The position numbers and the translations under genes are program-made. A stretch of 64,000 nt of DNA from Phytohabitans houttuyneae (lineage in GTDB: Bacteria; Actinomycetota; Actinomycetes; Mycobacteriales; Micromonosporaceae), in NCBI RefSeq assembly GCF_011764425.1, contig NZ_BLPF01000004.1, forward strand, positions 756,001 to 820,000, read 5' to 3'. The first letter of the stretch is position 1. Every line of letters starts with the position of its first letter. Below, in pieces: positions 10,177-20,491 of this stretch. Under the pieces are notes generated by a model that ran no database searches, was not told where the DNA came from, and saw nothing but the letters and a program-made list of their open reading frames with translations.

Positions 10177-13100
10177 GAGCCGATCGCGATCACCGGGATG
10201 GCCTGCCGCCTGCCCGGCGGGGTGCGGTCACCGGAAGATCTGTGGCGGCTCGTCGCCGAGGGGCGGGACGGCATCGGCGGGTTCCCCACCGACCGCGGCT
10301 TCGACCTCGACCGGCTCTTCGGCGCGGACGGCACGTCACGCTCCGCCACGCGCGAGGGCGGCTTTCTCGACGACGTGGCGGGGTTCGACGCCGGCTTCTT
10401 CGGCCTGTCGCCGCGCGAAGCCCTTGCCATGGAACCGCAGCAGCGGCTGCTGCTGGAGACCTCGTGGGAGGCGATCGAGCGCGCCGGCATCGACGCGACC
10501 CGGCTGCGCGGAAGCCGCACCGGCGTGTTCGTCGGCGCCTGCGGCACCGGCTACGACTCGCTGCTTTCCGAAGAGTCCGAGGGTTTCGTGCTGACCGGCA
10601 CGACCGGCAGCGTGATGTCCGGTCGGGTCTCCTACACGTTCGGGCTCGAAGGCCCCGCCGTCACCATCGACACCGCCTGCTCCTCCTCACTCGTCGCACT
10701 CCACCTCGCCGTGCAGGCGCTGCGAAACGACGAGTGCTCACTCGCCCTCGTCGGCGGCGCGATGGTCTTCGCCGACCTGTTCGTCTTCGTCGAGTTTTCC
10801 AAGCAGGGCGGGCTGGCGCCGGACGGGCGGTGCAAGGCATTCGCCGAGGCGGCCGACGGCACCGGCTGGTCCGAAGGCGTCGGGGTCCTGGTCGTGGAGC
10901 GGCTCTCCGACGCGCGCCGGCTCGGGCATCCCGTGCTCGCGGTGGTGCGCGGCTCGGCGGTCAACCAGGACGGCGCCTCCAACGGTCTCTCCGCGCCGAA
11001 CGGCCCCTCGCAGCAGCGGGTGATCCGGGCCGCGCTCGCCAACGCCGGCCTGTCGGCGGCGGACATCGACGCGGTAGAGGCGCACGGCACCGGTACCACG
11101 CTGGGCGATCCGATCGAGGCGCAGGCGCTCCTGGCGACGTACGGGCAGGAGCGGGAGCGGCCGCTGCTGCTCGGCTCGGTGAAGTCGAACATCGGCCACA
11201 CGCAGGCGGCCGCGGGAGTCGCCGGCGTGATGAAGATGGTGCTCGCGCTGCGGCACGGGCTCGTACCCAAGACCCTCCACGTCGACTCTCCGTCGTCCCA
11301 TGTGGACTGGGAAGCCGGCGGCGTAACGCTGCTGACCGAGCCGGCGCCGTGGCCCGCCGTCGACCGGCCGTGGCGGGCCGGCGTCTCGTCGTTCGGCATC
11401 AGCGGCACCAACGCACACGTGATCCTCGAACAGGCCACGGCTTCCGAGGCCGAGACCCAGTCCGCTCCCGTGCCGGCCGCCGTACCGTGGCTCGTCGCGG
11501 CCAAGAGTGAGGCGGCGCTCGATGCGCAGCTCGCGCGGCTCCGCGCACTGCCGGCACCCGCGCTCGTCGACATCGGACGGTCACTCGCCACCGGCCGGGC
11601 CCAGCTGCCGCACCGCGCCGTGCTCATGGCCTGCGAAGACGGCATGCCGGAGATCGCACGCGGCGTCGCGAGCCAGCCGCTGCTGGCGATGCTCTTCTCC
11701 GGTGGCGGCGGGCAGCGGCTCGGCATGGGGCGCGAGCTGTACCAGCGCTTCCCCGTCTTCGCCCGGGCCTTCGACGAGGTGGTCGCCGAGCTCGACCCGC
11801 ACCTCGCCCGGCCCTTGCGCGAGGTGGTCTGGGGCAGCAACAAGGATCTGCTCGACCAGATGGGGCTGGCACTGCCCGCGCTGTTTGCGCTCCAGGTGTC
11901 GCTGTACCGGCTGATGGAGTCGTTCGGCGTCAGCGCCGGCTACCTCGGCGGGCACTCCAACGGCGAGGTCGTCGCCGCCCACCTGGCCGGCGTCTTCTCG
12001 CTGCCGGACGCGTGCCGGCTGGTCGCCGCCCGATCCCGTTTGATGCAGGCGTTGCCGCCGGGCGGGGCCATGGTGGCGGTACAGGCGACCGAGGCGGAGG
12101 TCCTCCCACGCCTGGCCGGCCACGAGACGCGGGCCTCCATCGCCGCCATCAACAGCCCGGCGTCCGTGGTGGTCTCCGGCGACGAGGCGACGGTACTGGA
12201 GGTGGCCGGCCACTTCGCCGCCGAAGGCCGCAAGACGTCCCGCCTCGCGATCACCCACGCCTCGCACTCACCGCTGATGGAGCCGATGCTGGAGGAGTTC
12301 CGCGCGGTCCTCGACGGACTGTCCTTTGCGGAGCCGGAGATACCGCTGCTGTCCAACCTCTCGGGCCGGATCGCCGCGCCCGACGAGGTGTGCACGCCCG
12401 ACTACTGGGTGCGGCACGTACGCGGCGGGGTGCGCTTCGCCGACGGGATCGGAGCCCTCCGCGAGGCCGGCGTCTCCGCGCTGCTGGAGGTCGGGCCGAG
12501 CGGCGCGCTGTCCAGCATGGTCCAGGAGTGCCTCGGCGAGGACCCGGCAACGGTGACGCCGGTACTGCGCAAGGACCGGCCCGAGGAGGTCGCCGCCGTC
12601 ACGGCCCTCGCGCGCCTGCACGTGGCCGGCGTCGCGGTCGACTGGGCCACGCTCTTCGCCGGCACCGGGTCCCGCCACGTCGACCTGCCCACGTATCCGT
12701 TCCAGCGCGAGCGGTTCTGGCCCAGCGGCGGCTCGGCGGCCGGCGATGTGCGCGCCGCCGGACTGGACGCGACCCGGCACCCGCTCGTCGGCGCGGCCGC
12801 CGAACTCGCCGACGGCTCCGGGCTCCTCTTCACCGGACGGCTGTCACTGCGCACCCACGCCTGGCTCGCCGACCATTCGGTTGGTGGGGCGGTGCTGCTG
12901 CCCGGTACGGCGTTCGTCGAGCTGGCGATCCGCGCCGCGGACGAGGTCGGCTGCGGCCGGCTCGACGGGCTGACGCTCGTGGCACCGCTGGTGCTGCCGG
13001 AGCGCGGCGCCGTACAGGTACAGGTGCGGGTCGGCCCGCAGGAGGGCGGCCGCCGCGAGCTGTCCGTGTACGGCCGGACCGAGGAGTCGGCCGACGCGGC

Positions 13101-16100
13101 CTGGACGCTGCACGCCACCGGCGCGCTCACCGATGATCTCGCCGCCGCCGAGGGCTTCGACACGACGGTGTGGCCGCCAGCCGGTGCCGAGCCGGCCGAC
13201 CTCGCCGGCTTCTACCCGCGGATGGCCGGCAGCGGCCTCGCGTACGGGCCGGTCTTCCAGGGCCTGCGCGGCGTGTGGCGGCGCGGCGACGAGGTCTTCG
13301 CCGAGGTGGCGCTCCCGGACGGTGCGCCCGATCCGCAGGCGTACGGGCTGCACCCAGCGCTGCTGGACGCCGCGCTGCACGCGGTCGCGTTCGTGGACGG
13401 CGCCGGGGAGGGCCTGCTGCCGTTCGACTGGACGGGCGTGTCACTGCACGCGTCCGGTGCCGCGACCCTCCGCGTGCGGCTCGCCGCGACCGGCACCGGT
13501 GCCGTGTCGCTGGCCGCCGTCGACGGCTCGGGTGCCGGCGTGTTGAGCGTCGAGTCAGTCGCTTTCCGGCCGCCCGCGACGCCTCACGCCGGTACCGAAT
13601 CGTTGTTTGCCATGACTTGGACCCCCACGGCCGTGGAGCCTTCGCCGCGGGCGCCGGACACCGTCCGGATCGATGCCGTCGGAGACGGAGAAGGCCCTGA
13701 CGCGGTGCACGCGCTGACCGCGCGTGTGCTCGCCGTCCTCCAAGCGGCCGAGTCGGACGACCGCCGGCATGTCTTCGTCACGCGCGGCGCGGTCAGCGTG
13801 GCCGGCGAGCCCGTGCGCGACCTCGCCGGTGCCGCCGTGTCGGGCCTGGTGCGGTCCGCGCAGGCCGAGCAGCCCGGCCGGTTTCTGCTCGTCGACCTGG
13901 ACGGCACCGACCTGCCCGACCTGCCGTCCGGTGGCGAGCAGGAGTACGCGGTGCGCGGTGGCACCTTCTTCGTGCCGCGGCTCGCGCGGATGTCCGATGT
14001 GGAGCTCGTGCCGCCGGTCGGCTGTCCCTGGCGGCTCGGCAGCACCCGCGGCGGAAGCCTTGACGGGCTGGCACTCGTACCGGCTCCGGAGGCGAGCCGA
14101 CCATTGGCCGAGCGCGAGGTGCGCGTGGCGATCGGCGCGGCCGGCCTGAACTTCAGGGACGTGCTCACGGCTCTCGGCATGTACCCGGGCGACGTGCGGG
14201 TCTCCGGCTCGGAGGCGGCGGGCACCGTCGTGGAGATCGGGCCCGAGGTGACCGACCTGCGGGTCGGCGAGCGGGTCACCGGCATGGTGGCCGAGAGCTT
14301 CGGCCCGCTCGGCATCGCCGACGAGCGCTTTCTCGCCAGGACGCCGGCGCGGTGGTCGGACGAGACCGCCGCCTCGGTCCCGGTCGTCTTCCTCACCGCC
14401 TACTACGGGTTGGTGGATCTGGCGGGTTTGGTGGCGGGTGAGCGGGTGTTGATCCATGCCGGTGCTGGTGGTGTGGGGATGGCGGCGGTTCAGCTTGCGC
14501 GGTATTTGGGTGCGGAGGTCTTTGCGACGGCGAGTGAGGGTAAGTGGGAGGTGTTGCGGTCGCTGGGGTTGGATGAGGCGCATATTGCGTCGTCGCGTTC
14601 GCTTGGTTTTGCTTCGCGTTTTCCGTCGGTGGATGTGGTGTTGAACTCGCTGGCGGGTGAGTTTGTGGACGCGTCGGTGGGTTTGCTTCGGGCTGGTGGC
14701 CGGTTCGTCGAGATGGGCAAGACGGATATCCGCCGTGCTGAGGATCTGCCGGGTGTGGTGTACCGGCCTTTCGATCTGGCCGACGCGGGTCCTGAGCGGA
14801 TCGGGTCGATGCTGGGCGAGCTGCTGGACCTCTTCGCGATTGACGCCCTGCGGCCGTTGCCGGTGACGTCGTGGGATGTGCGTCGGGCTGGTGAGGCGTT
14901 CCGGTTCATGAGCATGGCGAAGCATGTCGGCAAGATCGTGTTGACGATGCCGCGGGTGTGGGATCCGGGCGGGACGGTGCTGGTCACTGGCGGTACGGGT
15001 GGTTTGGGTGGTGAGTTGGCCCGGCATCTGGTGTCTGTGCGTGGGATGCGGCGGTTGTTGTTGACGAGTCGGCGTGGGTTGGCTGCGCCGGGTGCGGTGG
15101 CGTTGCGGGACGAGTTGGCGAGTCTGGGTGCCGAGGTCGAGGTCGTGGCGTGTGATGTCGCGGATCGGGAGGCGGTGGCCGGCCTGCTCAGTGGGCGGCG
15201 GTTGACGGCGGTGGTGCACACCGCGGGTGTTTTGGATGACGGGTTGGTCGGGTCGTTGACGGCGGAGCGGTTGTCCGCTGTGCTGCGGCCGAAGGTGGAC
15301 GCGGCGTGGCATCTGCACGAGCTGACCCGCGACTTAGACCTCGCCGCGTTCGTCCTCTACTCCTCGTCGGCCGGTGTGCTGGGCAGTCCCGGCCAGGGCA
15401 ACTACGCCGCCGGCAACGCCTACCTCGACGCCCTCGCCGCGCACCGCCGAAGCCTCGGCCTGCCCGCCATCTCACTCGCCTGGGGTGCGTTCACCCAGGA
15501 CACCGGCATGACGGCGACCCTGACCGAGGCCGACCGCGACCGCATCACCCGCTCCGGCATGCCACTGCTGACCGTCGAGCAGGGACTGGCGCTCTTCGAG
15601 ACCGCGACGTCGGTGGACGCCGCGGCGGCGGTGCCCATGCGGCTGGACCTGCGGGCGCTGCGCGGCCGGGACGCGGTGCCCGACCTGCTCCGCGGGCTGG
15701 TCCGGGCCCCGATCCGCCGCGCCGCCACGGCGGCCGGAGCGGGCGCGGAGACCTCGCTCGCCGCGACGCTGCGCGGCCTGCCCGCCGCCGAGCGGGAGCG
15801 GATGGTCGTCGACCTGCTCCGTCGCGAGGTGGCCGCCGTCCTGGGGCACGCCAGCGGCGCATCCATCGAGGTGGAGCGCCCGTTCAAGGATCTCGGGTTC
15901 GACTCGCTCACCGCCGTCGAGCTGCGCAACCGGCTCAACGCGGCGACCGGACTGCGGCTCAGCGCCACGCTCGTCTTCGACCACCCGACGATCCGGCACC
16001 TGACTGACCACACGGTCAGCGAGCTGCTCGGGGCCACGGCGGGAGACAGCGGCCCGGTCGCGGCCACCGCCTCGGGCGACGACCCGATCGTCATCGTCGG

Positions 16101-19100
16101 GATGGGCTGCCGGCTCCCCGGCGACGTGCGGTCACCGGACGACCTGTGGCGGCTTGTCGTCGACGAGCGGGACGCGATGGGCGGCATTCCGGCCGACCGC
16201 GGCTGGGACCTGGCCACCCTGCTCGGTCCGGACACGCCGGCCACCGCGCTCGTGGGCGGGTTCGTCGCCGACGCGATGGACTTCGACGCCGACTTCTTCG
16301 GCATCTCGCCGCGCGAGGCGCTCGCGATGGACCCGCAGCAGCGCCTGCTGCTGGAGACCGCGTGGGAAGCCCTGGAGCGGGCCGGCATCGCGCCGAGGTC
16401 GCTCGCCGGCTCGGACACCGGGGTCTTCGTCGGCGCGGGCAGCTCGGACTACGGCGCCGCGCTCCAGGACGACGAGGACTCGCAGGGTTTCGTGCTCACG
16501 GGTACGGCACTGAGCGTCATCTCCGGCCGCGTGTCGTACACGCTCGGCCTCGAAGGGCCCGCGCTCACCGTCGACACCGCCTGCTCCTCGTCGCTCGTCG
16601 CCATGCACCTCGCCGCCCAGGCGCTGCGCACCGGCGAGTGCTCGCTGGCGCTCGTCGGCGGCGTGACAGTGATGGTGGACCCGCTCATCTACACCGAGTT
16701 TCACCGGCAGGGCGGCTCGGCGGCGGACGGGCGGTGCAAGGCGTTCGCCGACGCGGCCGACGGGCCGGGCTGGTCGGAGGGGGCCGGGGTTCTCGTGCTG
16801 GAGCGCCTGTCCGACGCCCGGCGAAAGGGTCACCCGGTGCTCGCGCTGATCCGCGGCTCAGCCGTCAACCAGGACGGCGGCAGCAACGGCCTCACCGCGC
16901 CGAACGGTCCCGCCCAGCGCCGCGTCATCCGCCAGGCGCTCGCCAACGCCGGCCTCGCACCGTCCGACGTGGACGTCGTCGAGGGGCACGGCACCGGCAC
17001 CGCGCTCGGCGACCCGATCGAGGCGCAGGCGGTGCTGGCCACGTACGGGCAGGACCGCGAGCGGCCGCTGCTGCTCGGCGCCGTCAAGTCGAACATCGGT
17101 CACCTCCAGGCCGCATCCGGTACCGCGGGCGTCATCAAGATGGTCGAGGCGCTGCGGCACGGCATCGCGCCGAGGACACTGCACGTGGACGCCCCTCGAC
17201 GCACGTGGACTGGTCCGCCGGAGCGGTCTCGCTGCTGACGGCCAGCCAGCCGTGGCCCGAGGTGGGGCGGCCGAGGCGGGCGGCGGTGTCGTCGTTCGGC
17301 ATCAGCGGCACCAACGCGCACGTCATCCTCGAAGAGCCACCCGCCGCCGAGCCGGTAGGGGAGCCGGCCGCCACGCCCGCCCTCGTCGCATGGCCGGTGT
17401 CGGCGCGCTCCGCCGCCGCGCTCGACGCGCAGATCGAGCGGCTCAACGCGCTCCCGGAGGACGCTCGGCTCGACACCGGCTACTCCCTCGCGACCGGCCG
17501 TTCCCTCTTCGAGCACCGGGCGGTCCTGCTGGCCGGTGCCGAGGGCGTGGTCGAGACCGCCCGCGGCACCGCCCGGGAGCGGACGCTCGCGCTGCTCTTC
17601 ACCGGCCAGGGCGCGCAGCGGCTGGGCATGGGACGCGGGCTGTACGACCGCTTTCCCACCTTCGCCGCCGCACTCGACGAGGTGCTGTCCCACCTGGACC
17701 CCGGCCTGCGGGACGTCATGTGGGGTACGGACCGTGACCGCCTCGACCACACCGGGTGGGCGCAGCCCGCACTATTCGCCATCGAGGTCGCGCTCTACCG
17801 GCTCGTCGAGTCGCTCGGCATCCGGGCCGACCAGCTGACCGGCCACTCAATCGGCGAGGTCGCCGCCGCACATGTCGCGGGCGTCCTCACCCTCACCGAC
17901 GCCGCGACGCTTGTCTCGGCCCGGGCCTCGCTGATGGGCGCCCTGCCGGCCGGTGGCGCGATGGTGGCGGTACGCGCCACGGAGGACGAGGTGAGGCCGC
18001 TGCTCACCGGCGGCGTGTCGATCGCCGCCGTCAACGGGCCCGCCTCGGTCGTCATCGCCGGCGAGGAGGAAGCCGTCCTGGCGCTGGCCGGGCGTTGGCG
18101 GGCGAAGCGGCTCGCGGTGTCGCACGCTTTCCACTCGCCGCTGATGGACCCGATGCTCGACGACTTTCACACGGTCGTGAAGGGACTGTCGTTCTCCCCA
18201 CCCCGCATACCCCTCGTCGCCGGCGGCGACGTCACCTCGCCCGAGTACTGGGTGCGGCAGGTGCGCGAGCCGGTCCGCTTCGCCGACGCGGTCGCGACCC
18301 TGCGCGAGCGGGGCGTGGACGCGATGCTGGAGGTCGGCCCGGACGGTGTGCTGTCGGCGATGGTCGCCGGCGCGGCGCCCGGGGATGCGGTCGTGGTGCC
18401 GCTGCTGCGCGCCGACACCGGCGAGGAACTGGCCGCCACCACCGCCCTTGCCCGCCTGCACGTCGTAGGCGTCGACGTCGACTGGGCGGCCGCGTACGCC
18501 GGCACGGGTGCCCGCCGGATCGACCTGCCCACGTACCCGTTCCAGCGCAGCCGCTACTGGCCGGCCCGCCCCGCCGGCGATGACGGGCTCTTCCGGCCGC
18601 TGTGGACGCCGCTCGCGACCCCGGCCGGCGAACCGGCCCCGGACACCGTGCTGCTCGACATCACGCCGGACACCGGTGGTGACCTGGCCGGCACGGCGCA
18701 AGGCGCGGTGCGGGGCGCGCTCGCCGCCGTACAGTCCTGGCTCGCCGAGGAAGGCCGCACGGACTCACACCTTGTCGTGGTGACCCGCAACGCGACGGCC
18801 GTCGCGCCGGGCGACACAGTGGACGGTATCGCCGCCGCGGGCGTGTGGGGACTGGTCCGCTCGGCGCAGTCCGAGCATCCCGGCCGGATCACGCTCGTCG
18901 ACGTGGACGGCACCGCCGGATCCGAGGCCGCGCTCCCGGCTGCCGTGGCCTCCGCCCGCGCGGCCGGCGAGCCCCAGGTGGCCATCCGGAGCGGCACCGC
19001 GTCCGTGCTCCGCCTCTCCCCGGTCGAAGGGCGGCCCGCGCCCACCACCCGGTGGGAGGCGGCCCGCGAGGGCACCGTGCTCATCACCGGCGGCACCGGC

Positions 19101-20353
19101 GCGCTCGGCGCGGCCGTCGCCCGGCACCTCGCCGGGCAGCACGGCATCCGGCACCTGCTGCTGGTCAGCCGGCGCGGTCCGGACGCCCCGGGCGCCGACG
19201 CGCTCGTCGCTGAACTGTCCGCGCTCGGCGCCACCGCGGAGGTCGCCGCCTGCGACACCGCCAACCGCGACGACCTGGCCAGCCTCCTCAGCGGACGGGC
19301 GATCAGCGCGGTCGTGCACACCGCGGCCGTCCTCGACGACGGCATGCTGCGCTCGCTGTCCGGCGAGCGGTTCGAGCGCGTGCTCCGGCCCAAGCTTGAC
19401 GCCGCCGTACACCTGCACGAGCTGACCCGGGACGCCAACCTCGCCGCTTTCGTGCTCTTCTCCTCGGCGGCCGGCATCACCGGCGCACCCGGCCAGGCCA
19501 ACTACGCCGCCGCGAACACCTTCCTCGACGCACTGGCCCAGCACCGCCGGGCGATCGGCCTGCCCGGCATCTCGCTCGCCTGGGGGCTGTGGGAGGAGCG
19601 GGGCGGCATCACCCGCGCCCTCGCCGAGGCGGACATCGCCCTGCTGCGCGGGCAGGGCATCGTCCCGATCACCACCGACCGGGGGCTGGAGCTGTTCGAC
19701 CGCGCGTCCGATGTGGACGAGCCGCTTCTCGTCCCCGCCCGCTCGACCTGCGCGCGTTCACCGGGCGCGAGGCGCCCGCCATCCTGCGCGACCTGCCCGG
19801 CCTGCCGCCGGCACCGGCGACCGGCACCGCCGCGGCCCGCACCGACCTCGCCGCCCGTCTGCGCGGCAGCGCGCCGGGCGAGCGGGAAGGACTGCTGCTG
19901 GAGCTGGTGGTCCGGCACGTCGCCGCGGTGCTCGGTCACGAGTCGGCCCGCACGATCGACCGGGAGCGCGGCTTCGTCGACCTCGGCATGAACTCGCTGA
20001 CCGCCGTCGAGCTGCGCAACCGCTTCGCCGCCGAGGCGGGCGTGCGGCTGCCGGAGACCACCCTCTACGACTACCCCACCCCGCTCGCGCTCGCCCGGCA
20101 TCTCGGCACCGCCCTCGGCGTCGACGGCGACCGCGCGCCGGAGGGCATCTTCGCCGAGCTCGAACGGCTGGAGGCCGCCGTAGCCGCCGCCGAGCTCGAC
20201 CAAGCCGCCCGCACCCGGCTGGCCAAACGGCTCGCCGCCGTGCAGTGGCGGCTTGAGAGCGGCGGCACCGCCGGCACCACCACGGCGGCGCTCACCCAGG
20301 CCACCGACGACGAAATGTTCGCCCTGATCGACCAGGAACTCGGAATCAACTAG
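10072..20353 (+). CDS. Modular type I PKS, gene B: KS-AT-DH-ER-KR-ACP / KS-AT-KR-ACP
   Basis: Bimodular polyketide synthase. I chose GTG 10072 because AGGA at 10061-10064 sits 7 nt upstream and the protein then begins directly with the docking helix ([20 protein letters not shown]). An alternative GTG at 10027 overlaps the stop of gene A (GTGA) but has no clear ribosome site. The gene is read in frame 1 to about 17194, frame 3 to about 19740 and frame 2 to TAG 20351-20353. Restoring one base at a CCCC run (17192-17195) and one near 19736-19744 gives 3,427 residues. Module 3 is fully reducing, with an AT whose motifs (GHSNGE, HASH, and GGGGQ for GQGSQ) match neither the malonyl nor the methylmalonyl consensus. 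Module 4 is a malonyl, KR-only module. A C-terminal docking tail (ends IDQELGIN) should hand the chain to gene C. Confidence 0.96.
10177..16026 (+). other. PKS module 3: KS-AT(atypical)-DH-ER-KR(B)-ACP, fully reducing
   Basis: KS 10177-11433 with TACSSSL (Cys 10678). AT 11680-~12640 is unusual. The oxyanion loop reads SGGGGQRLG (11698-11724) where GQGSQ is normal, the nucleophile motif is GHSNGE (Ser 11956), and the specificity motif is HASH (12256-12267). The active Ser, the second-motif His and the substrate Arg (LVAARSRLM) remain, so it is probably active. DH 12778-13575: [10 protein letters not shown] (His 12874) and LLDAALH. ER ~14026-14958 with [16 protein letters not shown]; the Tyr of this motif is reported to favour a 2S methyl branch, relevant only if the unit is branched. 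KR catalytic ~14971-15490, VLDD, B-type. ACP 15799-16026, Ser 15904. Expected: a saturated step with an uncertain alpha substituent. Confidence 0.92.
14401..15485 (+). repeat. Perfect 1,085-bp repeat, copy 2 (module 3 ER-KR)
   Basis: Second copy of the block at 8165-9249. The flanking ER halves differ clearly (VFLTA precedes both, with different codons) and the sequences diverge at once after the WG codon, at the KR-ACP linker. Confidence 0.93.
17191..17196 (+). other. Apparent single-base loss 3 (KS, module 4)
   Basis: HVDAP must be followed by STHVDWSAG, which is in frame 3. One C is missing from the CCCC run. Confidence 0.85.
19736..19744 (+). other. Apparent single-base loss 4 (KR-ACP linker, module 4)
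   Basis: LLVPAR is followed by LDLRAF only in frame 2. One C is missing near CCC 19738-19740. Confidence 0.83.
20147..20350 (+). other. C-terminal docking domain of gene B protein
   Basis: Helical tail ([18 protein letters not shown], then [16 protein letters not shown]), a Gly/Thr-rich linker and a terminal acidic helix ending [12 protein letters not shown]. It is the same general class as the gene A tail and is expected to pair with the gene C N-terminus. Confidence 0.8.
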
Positions 20354-20376
20354 AGAAGCGCCACCCCGCGCGACTC

Positions 20377-20388
20377 GAGGCGAGGAAG
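20377..20388 (+). promoter_or_regulatory. Ribosome binding site of gene C
   Basis: Two purine blocks, GAGG (20377-20380) and GAGGAAG (20382-20388), precede ATG 20390 within the 36-bp gap after gene B. No promoter or terminator is visible in the gap, consistent with a single operon. Confidence 0.65.
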
Positions 20389-20389
20389 C

Positions 20390-20491
20390 ATGACGAGCAC
20401 CGAAGACAAGCTCCGCGACTACCTCAAGCGGGTCACGAACGACCTTCAGCTGACCCGCCAGCGGTTGAAGGCGGTCGAAGAAAGGGACGGC
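20390..20491 (+). other. N-terminal docking domain of gene C protein
   Basis: Coiled-coil segment ([20 protein letters not shown]) directly ahead of KS5, of the same subtype as the gene B N-terminus. Specificity between the A/B and B/C junctions must rest on individual charged residues. Confidence 0.82.

Larger units (their letters stand above)
16078..20110 (+). other. PKS module 4: KS-AT(malonyl)-KR(B)-ACP
   Basis: KS 16078-17337, Cys 16582; the frame changes at CCCC 17192-17195 near the KS end. AT 17586-~18520: GHSIGE and HAFHSPLM, malonyl. No DH. The AT linker ([13 protein letters not shown]) joins straight to a KR structural half ([10 protein letters not shown]) of the kind found in the DH-containing modules. 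KR catalytic ~19065-19590 with VLDDG, B-type, expected D-hydroxyl. The frame changes again at 19736-19744. ACP ~19889-20110 carries LGMNSL where all other complete modules have GFDS; the Ser attachment site is kept but the preceding Asp is Asn. Confidence 0.92.

Noticed and set aside
8165-15485. The 1,085-bp repeat as a mobile element
   Set aside because: It has no terminal inverted repeats, target duplications or transposase, and it stays in frame within domain coding sequence.
20354-20389. Promoter or terminator between genes B and C (and at 38300-38320)
   Set aside because: The gaps are only about 36 and 21 bp, hold little beyond a ribosome site and show no hairpin, so co-transcription is more likely.
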